From contig NZ_JAPENY010000002.1 in assembly GCF_026341825.1 (NCBI RefSeq), forward strand, positions 992,001 through 1,056,000: a stretch of 64,000 nucleotides of DNA, given 5' to 3'. This document shows, in pieces, positions 42,697-51,107 of the stretch. Every line of letters starts with the position of its first letter. The stretch's first letter is position 1. Made by a program: the position numbers and the translations under genes. The notes under the pieces are model-generated. The model searched no databases and was not told where the DNA came from. It was given only the letters and a program-made list of their open reading frames with translations. Source of the DNA: Streptomyces sp. NBC_00620. Its GTDB lineage: Bacteria > Actinomycetota > Actinomycetes > Streptomycetales > Streptomycetaceae.

Positions 42697-43783
42697 CCAG
42701 GCCGCGGGCGGTGCGGACGGCGGCCACCGACCAGGCGGCCACGAGCAGGACGTACAGCGCGATGGCGAGCCCGTCGAAGGCGACGAGGCCGGTGTGCCGG
42801 GCCAGCCCCTCCGCGCCGGTGACACAGGTCCCCACCGGGAAGGTGAACGCCCACCACGTCATCGAGAAGCCCATGCCCCGGCGGCGGGCGCGCAGCACCA
42901 TCGCGGTGGCGAGGGCGAGCCAGAGCAGCGCGAAGCCCATAACGGGGACGCCGTAGAGGACGGCGAGAGTGCCGAAACCCTGGTCGTACGGTGCGGGCAC
43001 CACGCCGGGCGCGAAGTCCGCGAACTTGCCGACCGCGGTCGTGGACTGCCCCAGCGGGCCCAGCAGGAGGAACAGGGCCGGAGTGAGGGCGAGCGGGAGC
43101 GGGCCGCCGGTGACGAGCCTGGCGAAGATCATCGGCAGCATCAGCGAGGTGGCCAGCAGGCTCAGCCCGAACATCGCGAAGCAGCCGAGGAGCAGCGTCT
43201 CCTGCGCCTGCCCTGCCGGGAGATGGGGGACGAGCAGGGGGCCGAGGGCCGCGGACACCATCGGGGCCACGACGGGGAGCAGCCATACCGGGCTCGCCTG
43301 ACCGGGCTCGATACGGTGCCGGACCACCATGAGGTACGGGACGGCCACCGCGCAGGTGAGACCGACGACCGTACCGGCGCTGAACAGGACGGCGTCCAGC
43401 GCGACGGCCGCCTCCGTGCCGATCCAGTCCTGGCCCACGACCAGGGCGCCGCCGCCCACGGCAAGGAGGGCCATCGACAGGCAGCCGTAGAACGGGGCCG
43501 TCGCCGGGTCGAGGAGGCCGGCGCGGGCCTGGTCGCTGTGGTGCGTCCAGTGCAGGGTCCGGGCGGCGAGCAGGACCACGAGCATTGCGAGCGACAGCGC
43601 CCAGACGGCGGCGCACAGGGTCCGCAGGCCCGGCACGGCACCGGGGAGTCCGGCGCCCGCCGTGGCCACGATCGCGGTGCCCATCACCGAGGCGTACCAG
43701 TTCGGGCCGAGGTGCCGGAGGGTGGTGGCGCGTGGGGTTCCGGCCTTGGGGAACGGCGTGACGTGCTGGACTGCGGTGACCAT
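42623..43783 (-). CDS. TDT-family (tellurite-resistance/dicarboxylate, SLAC1-like) transporter
   Basis: A 386-residue membrane protein with about ten spans, beginning MVTAVQHVTPFPKAGTPRAT and continuing HLGPNWYASVMGTAIVATAG, which matches the voltage-gated-anion/TDT family. Substrates in the family include C4-dicarboxylates, sulfite and other anions. The ATG at 43783 is 70 bp from the divergent LysR gene, its likely regulator. The 3' end overlaps the metal-receptor gene on the other strand. Confidence 0.88.
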   Translation of the reverse strand: MVTAVQHVTPFPKAGTPRATTLRHLGPNWYASVMGTAIVATAGAGLPGAVPGLRTLCAAVWALSLAMLVVLLAARTLHWTHHSDQARAGLLDPATAPFYGCLSMALLAVGGGALVVGQDWIGTEAAVALDAVLFSAGTVVGLTCAVAVPYLMVVRHRIEPGQASPVWLLPVVAPMVSAALGPLLVPHLPAGQAQETLLLGCFAMFGLSLLATSLMLPMIFARLVTGGPLPLALTPALFLLLGPLGQSTTAVGKFADFAPGVVPAPYDQGFGTLAVLYGVPVMGFALLWLALATAMVLRARRRGMGFSMTWWAFTFPVGTCVTGAEGLARHTGLVAFDGLAIALYVLLVAAWSVAAVRTARGLVSGELLAAPRPAAAAPAPTRARTR

Positions 43784-43840
43784 GTGTCCACCGTCCCGCC
43801 GCTGTGCGATCCCCACCAGGGAGCACCGTTCTATGAGGGC

Positions 43841-43855
43841 ATAAGCTGGGTTTAT
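43841..43855. promoter_or_regulatory. LysR-type T-N11-A box
   Basis: ATAAGCTGGGTTTAT is an inverted repeat (ATAA...TTAT) of the T-N11-A type bound by LysR regulators. It lies between the divergent transporter and LysR genes and touches the LysR start codon, which fits autorepression. Confidence 0.45.
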
Positions 43856-44771
43856 GAGTGGCAGTGCTGAGGAGCGGACGGGAATCGCGCACCGGGTGCC
43901 GGACCTGGGGGCGATGGAGTTGTTGCTCGGGGTGGCCCGGCTGGGGAGTCTCGGGCGGGCCGCGCGCGAACTGGGAATCACACAGCCCGCGGCCAGCGGC
44001 CGGATCCGCTCGATGGAACGCCAACTCGGCGTGGCCCTCGTCGACCGCTCACCGCGCGGGTCTCGCCTCACGGACGCGGGGGCGCTCGTCACGGACTGGG
44101 CGCGGCGGGTGGTGGAGGCGGCCGAGGCGTTCGATGCGGGGGCGCAGGCGCTGCGGGACCGTCGTGACTCGCGGCTGCGGGTCGCGGCGAGCATGACGAT
44201 CGCCGAGTACCTCCTGCCGGGGTGGCTCATCGCGCTCCGCGCGCAGCGGCCGGACACGGCGGTGTCCCTTCTCGCCGGGAACTCGGCGGCCGTCGCCGAA
44301 CGCCTTCTCGCCGGCGAGGCCGACGTCGGCTTCGTCGAGGGGCTGTCCGTGCCGGCCGGCCTCGACTCCGCGGTCATCGCCCATGACCGGCTGATCGTGG
44401 TGACGGCGCCGAGTCATCCGTGGGCGCGTCGTCGGTCGCCTCTGTCCGCAGCGGAGTTGGCGTCCACGCCGCTCATCCTCCGTGAGGAGGGGTCGGGCAC
44501 CCGGCAGGTCCTCGACACGGCCCTCGGCGGCCTTGCCCGGCCGCTCATCGAGCTGTCCTCCACGACGGCGGTCAAGGCCTCGGTCGTCAGCGGTGCGGGG
44601 CCTGCGGTCCTCAGCGAACTGGCCCTCGGCGAGGAGCTCTCCGCTCACCGGCTGGTGAGCATTCCGCTGTCCGACGTCCAACTGCGGCGGTCCCTGCGGG
44701 CGGTGTGGCCTACGGGGCATCGGCCTACGGGGCCGGCGCGGGATCTGTTGTCGCTTACGCGGGGGGTGTGA
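43854..44771 (+). CDS. LysR-family transcriptional regulator
   Basis: A 305-residue LysR protein: N-terminal winged helix (MELLLGVARLGSLGRAAREL, GITQPAASGRIRSMERQLGV, LVDRSPRGSRLTDAG) and a periplasmic-binding-protein-like effector domain. Divergent from the TDT transporter and thus probably its activator. ATG at 43854; a later start at the ATG of MELL would still keep the DNA-binding domain. Confidence 0.9.
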   Translation: MSGSAEERTGIAHRVPDLGAMELLLGVARLGSLGRAARELGITQPAASGRIRSMERQLGVALVDRSPRGSRLTDAGALVTDWARRVVEAAEAFDAGAQALRDRRDSRLRVAASMTIAEYLLPGWLIALRAQRPDTAVSLLAGNSAAVAERLLAGEADVGFVEGLSVPAGLDSAVIAHDRLIVVTAPSHPWARRRSPLSAAELASTPLILREEGSGTRQVLDTALGGLARPLIELSSTTAVKASVVSGAGPAVLSELALGEELSAHRLVSIPLSDVQLRRSLRAVWPTGHRPTGPARDLLSLTRGV

Positions 44772-44785
44772 GGGGGGTGGTTTTT

Positions 44786-44862
44786 CGCCCCCTCCGCCCC
44801 TACCCATTCCCGTCACTTGGGGGCTCCGCCCCCAAACCCCCGCTCCTCAAACGCCGGAGGGG
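44786..44862. repeat. Dispersed intergenic repeat, copy B
   Basis: It shares CGCCCCCTCCGCCCCTACCC (44786-44805) and the GCTCCTCAAACGCCGGAGG module with copy A at 12597-12709. In between, an 8-bp stem (TTGGGGGC with GCCCCCAA, 44817-44835) can end the LysR transcript. Confidence 0.8.
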
Positions 44863-44898
44863 CTGAATCTTTCCCCGGCCGGGGCTAGAGATCTTTTA

Positions 44899-45000
44899 GC
44901 CCGTCCGGCGTTTGAGGACGAGGCCGTTCAGGCCGATAGCGGGGGTCTGGGGGCGGCAGCCCCCAGGTACGGGACGGGTAGGGGCGGAGGGGCGAAAAAC
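44899..45000. repeat. Dispersed intergenic repeat, inverted copy C
   Basis: The two modules of copies A and B recur in inverted order and orientation (TCCGGCGTTTGAGGA at 44904-44918; GGGTAGGGGCGGAGGGGCG at 44976-44994), with an internal GGGGGCGGCAGCCCCC hairpin. B and C face each other, giving a large inverted repeat between two genes. Confidence 0.75.
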
Positions 45001-45031
45001 CGCTGGCGCAACCCGATTCGCCCCCCGCACC

Positions 45032-46003
45032 ATGCGGGACATGACCCCGACCGCCCCGCCCGCCGCAGGCGTCCGCACCCCGTGGGGAGACCTACCCCAC
45101 CCCGTCCGCGAGGCAGTCGCGCAGGTGCTCGGCGCCAAGGTGACCAAGGCCGTCACCCAGCACGGCGGCTTCTCACCCGGCGTAGCCGCCCGCGTCACCA
45201 CGGCGAACGGCCACCGCGCGTTCGTGAAGGCGGTCAGCGCCGACACGAACCCCCACAGCCCCGCACTCCACCGCAGGGAGGCGAGAAACGCCGCCGCGCT
45301 GCCACCCGGCACCCCCGCCCCCCGCCTCCTCGGGAGCTACGACGACGGCACCTGGGTAGCCCTGGTCTTCGAGGACGTGGAGGGACGCCAGCCACACGTC
45401 CCTTGGCGTGAGCCCGAGTTGAGGCTGGTCCTCGACGCAGTGGGCGAGCTGAGCCGCAGCCTCACCCCGTCACCGGTGGACGCACCACCGGTGACGGAAG
45501 CGATGGCGGACTCCTTCCGCGGCTGGCAGCACATGACCGACGAGGGCGACACCGGCGAAGGCCTCGACCCGTGGACCGCGGGCCATCTGCGCGAGCTGGC
45601 CGAACTCTCCGCCCCCTGGGGCGACTTCGCCGCGGGCGACACCCTCGCGCACAGCGATCTCCGCGCGGACAACCTGCTCCTCACGGAAGACCGGCGCGTG
45701 GTCTTCGTCGACTGGCCGCACGCCATGAGGGCCGCGCCCTGGTTCGACCTGCTGGTGATGCTGCCGTGCGTCCGTGCCCAGGGCGGCCCGGACCCGGAGG
45801 AGTTGTTCACCGCCCACCCGCTGGGCAGGGACGCCGACCCGGCCGGCGTCACGGCCACCCTTGCGGGCCTCGCCGGCTTCTTCGTCCAGCACTCCCGGCA
45901 GCCGCCGCCCCCGGGCCTGCCGACCCTGCGCCCCTTCCAGCGCGCCCAGGGCGACGCGGCCCTGGAATGGCTCAGGAAGCGGCTTGGACCAACGCCCGCA
46001 TGA
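45032..46003 (+). CDS. Aminoglycoside-phosphotransferase-family kinase (APH fold)
   Basis: A 323-residue kinase-like protein. The catalytic loop HSDLRADNLLL (HxDxxxxN) and the metal-binding VFVDWPHA are intact, and an N-terminal lobe with FVKAVSAD (ATP lysine) precedes them. APH-fold enzymes phosphorylate antibiotics, choline, sugars or other hydroxylated molecules, and nothing here identifies the substrate. Start ATG 45032 or 45041; no strong SD for either. The stop overlaps the convergent amidotransferase gene by 32 bp. Confidence 0.85.
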   Translation: MRDMTPTAPPAAGVRTPWGDLPHPVREAVAQVLGAKVTKAVTQHGGFSPGVAARVTTANGHRAFVKAVSADTNPHSPALHRREARNAAALPPGTPAPRLLGSYDDGTWVALVFEDVEGRQPHVPWREPELRLVLDAVGELSRSLTPSPVDAPPVTEAMADSFRGWQHMTDEGDTGEGLDPWTAGHLRELAELSAPWGDFAAGDTLAHSDLRADNLLLTEDRRVVFVDWPHAMRAAPWFDLLVMLPCVRAQGGPDPEELFTAHPLGRDADPAGVTATLAGLAGFFVQHSRQPPPPGLPTLRPFQRAQGDAALEWLRKRLGPTPA

Positions 46004-46652
46004 CCCGCAGGTCCTCACCCATCTCCGGATGCCACTGCACGCCCAACACCCAGGCGGGCCCGGGAAGTTCGATGGCCTCCACCGTGCCGTCCAGGGCGTG
46101 TGCCGAGGGCAGCAGGCCGGCGCCGAGACGGTCCACCGCCTGGTGGTGATAGGTCGGTACGGCGGTCGGTTCCGGCGCGACACCGGCGTACAGACTCCCG
46201 GGCACCGGGGTCACGTCATGGCGCCCGAACACCCCGATGTCCTTCACATGCCCGTCGAGGTGCTGGACGAGCGTGCCGCCGAGGGCGACGTTCAGGAGCT
46301 GCATGCCCCGGCAGATGCCGAGGAGCGGGGTGCCGGAGGCCAACGCGGCATGGATCAGGGCGAGTTCCCAGGCGTCGCGCTCCGGCGCGGGCGGCCCGGT
46401 GCGCGGGGAGCGCTCGGCGGCGTAGCGCGCGGGATCGACGTCCGGCCCGCCCGCGACGACCACCGCGTCGAGGCGGGCGACGGCCTCCGACGCGTACGCC
46501 GGATCGTCCGGCGGCAGCATCACGGCGAGCCCGCCGGCCTGCTGCACGAGCCGCGGATAGCCGACCGGCAGCAACGCCGCCTCCAGCTCCCAGACGCCCC
46601 AGCGCGCCTTGGACTCCAGATAGGTACTCACACCGATCAACGGCCTGTCCAC
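45972..46652 (-). CDS. Class I glutamine amidotransferase-like gamma-glutamyl hydrolase (PuuD type)
   Basis: A 226-residue peptidase C26/GATase1 protein. The nucleophile elbow LLGICRGMQLLNVALGG contains the catalytic Cys, and the His-Glu pair is in GVQWHPEMGED. PuuD-type enzymes split gamma-glutamyl amides after a gamma-glutamylation pathway. It sits beside a glnA4-like ligase, an aldehyde dehydrogenase and an SDR, so it should remove the glutamyl group from the oxidised product. GTG at 46652 follows AAGGAGG. Confidence 0.9.
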   Translation of the reverse strand: MDRPLIGVSTYLESKARWGVWELEAALLPVGYPRLVQQAGGLAVMLPPDDPAYASEAVARLDAVVVAGGPDVDPARYAAERSPRTGPPAPERDAWELALIHAALASGTPLLGICRGMQLLNVALGGTLVQHLDGHVKDIGVFGRHDVTPVPGSLYAGVAPEPTAVPTYHHQAVDRLGAGLLPSAHALDGTVEAIELPGPAWVLGVQWHPEMGEDLRVMRALVQAAS

Positions 46653-46701
46653 GCCGCCTCCTTCGAGCTCAATGGAACGTCCCGATACCTTTCCCGCGGC
46701 C

Positions 46702-47469
46702 TCACGTCAGGAACCCCCGCAGCAGCGCCGCCGTCCCCGCGCAGTGCTCCCGCATCATCTCCCGCGCCCCGTCCGCGTCCCCGTCGAGCACCGCCTCGAC
46801 CAGCGCGATGTGCTGCCGCTGGGAGTGCTCCAGGTTGCGTACGAGGAGCGGGATGCAGTCGAGGAGGTCGTTCACGGAGGCGCGTACGGCCGCGTACTGG
46901 GCGGTGAGCGAGGGGGAGCCGCACAGTTCGGCGAGGGTGAGGTGGAGCATGGTGTCCAGGCGGCGGTAGTCGGCCAGCGGAGCGTCGTGCGTGCGGGCGA
47001 GCGCCTCGCGCAGCCGGTCGGCCTGCTCGTCGTCGAGGCCGTGGGCCGCGCACAGGCCCGCCGCACCCACCTCGAGGACCTCACGGAAGCGCAGTACGTC
47101 CTCGATGTCGACCTCGGCGAACCGACGCCGCAGCTCGTGCTCGCCGGGCGCGTCGGCCCTCGGCAGCACGAACGTGCCGCCGTACCGGCCGCGCCGCGAC
47201 TCCACCAGACCCTGGTCCTGCAGCACCTTCAACACCTCGCGCAGCGTCACCCGGCTGATCCCGAGCCGCTCCGCCAACTCCCGCTCGGCGGGCAGCCGTT
47301 CGCCGCCCGGCACCAGACCGAGCCGGACCACCTGGAGGATCTGCTCCAGCGCCTCCTCGAAACCGTTGCCCGCCCGCACCGGCCGCAGCACCGGCGTGAG
47401 CCGGTCGTCCAGGCCCGCCGGACCGCCGCCCACGCCGCCCGGAGCGCCCTCAGGACCCGCCTGCGTCAT
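46702..47469 (-). CDS. FadR-type GntR transcriptional regulator
   Basis: A 255-residue regulator: GntR winged helix (LPAERELAERLGISRVTLRE, VLKVLQDQGLVESRRGRYGG) and an all-helical FCD domain (EDVLRFREVLEVGAAGLCAA). It diverges from glnA4 with 77 bp between and is the likely repressor of the pathway. ATG at 47469 with GGGAAGGGGG is preferred over TTG at 47490. Confidence 0.9.
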   Translation of the reverse strand: MTQAGPEGAPGGVGGGPAGLDDRLTPVLRPVRAGNGFEEALEQILQVVRLGLVPGGERLPAERELAERLGISRVTLREVLKVLQDQGLVESRRGRYGGTFVLPRADAPGEHELRRRFAEVDIEDVLRFREVLEVGAAGLCAAHGLDDEQADRLREALARTHDAPLADYRRLDTMLHLTLAELCGSPSLTAQYAAVRASVNDLLDCIPLLVRNLEHSQRQHIALVEAVLDGDADGAREMMREHCAGTAALLRGFLT

Positions 47470-47546
47470 CTGGTCGTGCCCCCTTCCCAAGCAATGGTTC
47501 TCAGCAATACCTTATGACTCTCGGCTGACCCAAGGAGGCTTTTCCG

Positions 47547-48911
47547 GTGGCAGACCGCACACCCCCGCTCACCGTCGAGGAGTTGCACGCCCTCGTCGCG
47601 GGCGGCGAGATCGACACCGTCGTCCTGGCCTTCCCCGACATGCAGGGCCGGCTCCAGGGCAAGCGGTTCGCCGCGCGCTTCTTCCTCGACGAGGTCCTCG
47701 AACACGGTACGGAGGGCTGCAACTACCTCCTCGCCGTCGACACCGAGATGAACACGGTCGACGGGTACGAGATGTCCTCCTGGGAGCGGGGATACGGCGA
47801 CTTCGCCATGCACCCCGACCTGAGCACGCTGCGCCGGGTGCCCTGGAACGAGGGTACGGCCCTGCTCATCGCCGACCTCGCCTGGAACGACGGCTCCCCG
47901 GTGGTGGCCGCGCCCCGCCAGATCCTGCGCCGCCAGCTCGACCGCCTCGCCGAGCTCGGCCTCACCGCACAGGTCGGCACGGAACTCGAGTTCATCGTCT
48001 TCAAGGACACCTACGAGCAGGCCTGGGACGCCCACTACCGGGACCTCACGCCAGCGAACCAGTACAACATCGACTACTCGGTACTGGGGACGGGACGGAT
48101 CGAGCCGCTCCTGCGCCGCATCCGCAACGACATGCAGGCCGCGGGCCTCGTCGTCGAGTCCGCCAAGGGCGAGTGCAACCCCGGCCAGCACGAGATCGCC
48201 TTCAAGTACGACGAGGCCCTCGTGACCTGCGACCAGCACGCCATCTACAAGACCGGCGCCAAGGAGATTGCCTCCCAGGAGGGCGTCTCGCTCACCTTCA
48301 TGGCGAAGTACAACGAGCGCGAGGGCAACTCCTGCCACATCCACCTCTCGCTCGCCGACAAGGACGGCAGCAACGTCATGGCCGGGGACGGCCCCGGGGG
48401 CATGTCGGAGATCATGCGGCACTTCCTCGCCGGGCAGCTCGCCGCGCTCCGCGACTTCTCGCTCCTCTACGCCCCGAACATCAACTCCTACAAGCGGTTC
48501 CAGCCGGGCTCCTTCGCCCCGACCGCCGTCGCCTGGGGCTATGACAACCGCACCTGCGCCCTCCGCGTCGTCGGCCACGGCCGCTCGATGCGCTTCGAGA
48601 ACCGGCTCCCCGGCGGTGACGTCAACCCGCACCTGGCCGTCGCCGGACTCGTCGCGGCCGGTCTGTACGGGATCGAGCAGAAGCTGGAGCTGCCTGAGGC
48701 GTGCGCGGGCAACGCGTACACCGCCGGGTACGAGCACGTCCCGACCACCCTGCGCGAGGCCGCCGAGCTCTGGGAGAACAGCCCCGTCGCCCGGGCCGCC
48801 TTCGGCGACGAGGTGGTCGCGCACTACCGCAACATGGCGCGCGTCGAGCTGAACGCCTTCGACGCCGCGGTGACCGACTGGGAGCTGCGCCGCTCCTTCG
48901 AACGTCTGTGA
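47547..48911 (+). CDS. glnA4: GlnA4-like gamma-glutamylamide synthetase (glutamine synthetase family)
   Basis: A 454-residue member of the glutamine synthetase superfamily. It keeps the glutamate and metal ligands (GTELEFIVFKD, GECNPGQHEIAFKYD, EGNSCHIHLSL) but differs from true GlnA in the ammonium region and the C-terminus. In S. coelicolor GlnA4 is reported to couple glutamate to ethanolamine, the first step of ethanolamine use. Operon and convergent neighbours support such a route: ligase, aldehyde dehydrogenase, SDR and gamma-glutamyl hydrolase. GTG at 47547 after AAGGAGG. The stop overlaps the next start. Confidence 0.88.
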   Translation: MADRTPPLTVEELHALVAGGEIDTVVLAFPDMQGRLQGKRFAARFFLDEVLEHGTEGCNYLLAVDTEMNTVDGYEMSSWERGYGDFAMHPDLSTLRRVPWNEGTALLIADLAWNDGSPVVAAPRQILRRQLDRLAELGLTAQVGTELEFIVFKDTYEQAWDAHYRDLTPANQYNIDYSVLGTGRIEPLLRRIRNDMQAAGLVVESAKGECNPGQHEIAFKYDEALVTCDQHAIYKTGAKEIASQEGVSLTFMAKYNEREGNSCHIHLSLADKDGSNVMAGDGPGGMSEIMRHFLAGQLAALRDFSLLYAPNINSYKRFQPGSFAPTAVAWGYDNRTCALRVVGHGRSMRFENRLPGGDVNPHLAVAGLVAAGLYGIEQKLELPEACAGNAYTAGYEHVPTTLREAAELWENSPVARAAFGDEVVAHYRNMARVELNAFDAAVTDWELRRSFERL

Positions 48912-50299
48912 GGCCGAAGTTGTCGCACCTGTACGAACTGGACGTCCTCAACCCGGCGACCGAGGAGGTCATCGCCACCGTCCCGGGCGCCGGCCCGGAG
49001 GACGTCGACGCCGCCGTCGTACGGGCGGGAAAGGCGCAGGCCAGGTGGGCCGCCCTCGCACCCGGGGAGCGCGCCCGGCTGCTGCGGCGCTTCGCCGTCG
49101 TTGTCGACGAACACCTGGAAGAACTCGCCCGGTTGGAGGTCCGCGAGGCCGGACACGTGATCGGCAACGCCCGCTGGGAAGTGGGCAACGTCCGTGATCT
49201 GCTCGACTACGCGGCCGGGGGAGTGGAGCGCCTCACCGGCCGCCAGATCCCCGTCCACGGCGGCCTGGACATCACGATCCTCGAACCGCTCGGCGTCGTC
49301 GGGATCATCGCCCCCTGGAACTTCCCCCTGCCGATCGCCGCGTGGGGCACCGCTCCGGCGCTCGCGGCCGGGAACGCGGTCATCCTCAAGCCGGCCGAGA
49401 CGACACCACTCACCGCCCTGCGCCTGGCCGAACTCGCCCTGGAGGCCGGTCTTCCCGAGGACCTCTTCCAGGTGCTCCCGGGTGCGGGTCCCGTCGCGGG
49501 CAACGCGCTCGTCGAGCACCCCGGCGTCGCGAAGATCGTCTTCACCGGCTCGACGGCCGTCGGCAAACAGGTGTTGGCGAAGGGCTCGGCCCTCCTCAAG
49601 CGCGTCACCCTCGAACTCGGCGGCAAGAGCCCGAACATCGTCTTCGCCGACGCCGACATCGAGGCCGCCGCCGCTGCGGCTCCCATGGCCTTCCTCGACA
49701 ACTCCGGCCAGGACTGCTGCGCCCGCACCCGCATCCTCGTCCAGCGCTCCGCGTACGACCGCTTCCTCGAACTCCTCGCCCCCGCCGTCGAGTCCGTCGT
49801 CGTCGGCGACCCTTCCGACGAGCGGACCCAGATGGGCCCGCTGATCTCCAGGGTCCAGCTGGAACGCGTGCGTTCGTACGTCGCCGCCGACGCGCCAGGT
49901 ATCCACGGCAAGGCCCCCGAGGGCCCGGGCTTCTGGTTCCCGCCCACCGTCCTCACCGACGTCGAGCCCCACGCGCGCGTGGCCGTCGAGGAGGTCTTCG
50001 GCCCGGTCGCCGTCGTCCTGCCCTTCGAGGACGAGGCGGACGCGATCCGGCTCGCCAACGCCACCGAGTACGGCCTTTCCGGCTCCATCTGGACCCGTGA
50101 CGTGGGCCGCGCCCTGCGCGTCTCGGGGGCCGTCCGCGCCGGGAACCTGTCCGTCAACTCCCATTCCAGCGTCCGCTACTGGACCCCCTTCGGCGGCTTC
50201 AAGCAGTCGGGGATCGGCCGCGAGCTCGGCCCGGACGCCCTCACCGCCTTCACCGAAACCAAGAACGTCTTCATCAGTACGGAGGGCCCCGCACAGTGA
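48908..50299 (+). CDS. NAD(P)-dependent aldehyde dehydrogenase
   Basis: A 463-residue aldehyde dehydrogenase. Conserved blocks: VVGIIAPWNFPLPIAAWGTA (cofactor binding), VFTGSTAVGKQV, the general base in LELGGKSPNIVF, the nucleophile in NSGQDCCARTR, and the closing PFGGFKQSGIGRELG. In this cluster it probably oxidises a gamma-glutamyl aldehyde to the acid. GTG at 48908 overlaps the glnA4 stop (GTGA), and the stop overlaps the SDR gene in the same way. Confidence 0.93.
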   Translation: MRPKLSHLYELDVLNPATEEVIATVPGAGPEDVDAAVVRAGKAQARWAALAPGERARLLRRFAVVVDEHLEELARLEVREAGHVIGNARWEVGNVRDLLDYAAGGVERLTGRQIPVHGGLDITILEPLGVVGIIAPWNFPLPIAAWGTAPALAAGNAVILKPAETTPLTALRLAELALEAGLPEDLFQVLPGAGPVAGNALVEHPGVAKIVFTGSTAVGKQVLAKGSALLKRVTLELGGKSPNIVFADADIEAAAAAAPMAFLDNSGQDCCARTRILVQRSAYDRFLELLAPAVESVVVGDPSDERTQMGPLISRVQLERVRSYVAADAPGIHGKAPEGPGFWFPPTVLTDVEPHARVAVEEVFGPVAVVLPFEDEADAIRLANATEYGLSGSIWTRDVGRALRVSGAVRAGNLSVNSHSSVRYWTPFGGFKQSGIGRELGPDALTAFTETKNVFISTEGPAQ

Positions 50300-51087
50300 C
50301 CGCATCGACCCCGGACATCATCTGCCGCCGCCTCGTCGGCCGTACCGCCGTCATCACCGGCGCCGGCAGCGGCATCGGCCTGGCCACCGCGCGCCGGCTC
50401 GCCTCCGAGGGTGCCCATGTCGTCTGCGGCGACATCGACGAGACGGGCGGCAAGGCGGCCGCCGAGGAGGTCGGCGGGATCTTCGTCAAGGTCGACGTCA
50501 CCGACCCCGAGCAGGTCGAGGCGCTCTTCAAAACGGCGTACGACACCTACGGCTCCGTCGACATCGCCTTCAACAACGCGGGCATCTCACCGCCCGACGA
50601 CGACTCCATCCTGGACACCGGCCTGGAGGCCTGGAAGCGCGTCCAGGACGTCAACCTGACCTCCGTCTACCTGTGCTGCAAGGCCGCGATCCCGTACATG
50701 CGGCGCCAGGGCAAGGGCTCCATCATCAACACGGCGTCCTTCGTGGCTCGGATGGGCGCGGCGACCTCGCAGATCTCGTACACGGCCTCCAAGGGCGGTG
50801 TGCTGGCCATGTCCCGTGAACTGGGCGTGCAGTTCGCGAGGGAGGGCATCCGGGTCAACGCCCTGTGCCCCGGACCGGTCAACACCCCGCTGCTGCGCGA
50901 GCTGTTCGCCAAGGACCCCGAGCGGGCCGCACGCCGCCTCGTGCACATCCCCGTCGGCCGGTTCGCGGAGGCGGACGAGATCGCCGCGGCGGTCGCCTTC
51001 CTCGCCAGCGACGACTCCTCGTTCGTCAACGCCAGCGACTTCCTGGTGGACGGCGGAATCTCGGGCGCGTACGTCACGCCGCTGTAG
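50296..51087 (+). CDS. Short-chain dehydrogenase/reductase
   Basis: A 263-residue classical SDR: TGAGSGIGLATARRL for the cofactor, NNAG in FNNAGISPPDD, catalytic Ser upstream and Tyr-Lys in SYTASKGGVLAMS. It is the last gene of the glnA4 operon and may oxidise the gamma-glutamyl alcohol to the aldehyde used by the neighbouring dehydrogenase, which is inference from context. Confidence 0.93.
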   Translation: MTASTPDIICRRLVGRTAVITGAGSGIGLATARRLASEGAHVVCGDIDETGGKAAAEEVGGIFVKVDVTDPEQVEALFKTAYDTYGSVDIAFNNAGISPPDDDSILDTGLEAWKRVQDVNLTSVYLCCKAAIPYMRRQGKGSIINTASFVARMGAATSQISYTASKGGVLAMSRELGVQFAREGIRVNALCPGPVNTPLLRELFAKDPERAARRLVHIPVGRFAEADEIAAAVAFLASDDSSFVNASDFLVDGGISGAYVTPL

Positions 51088-51107
51088 CGGGGTTCTAGAG
51101 TGCCGGG

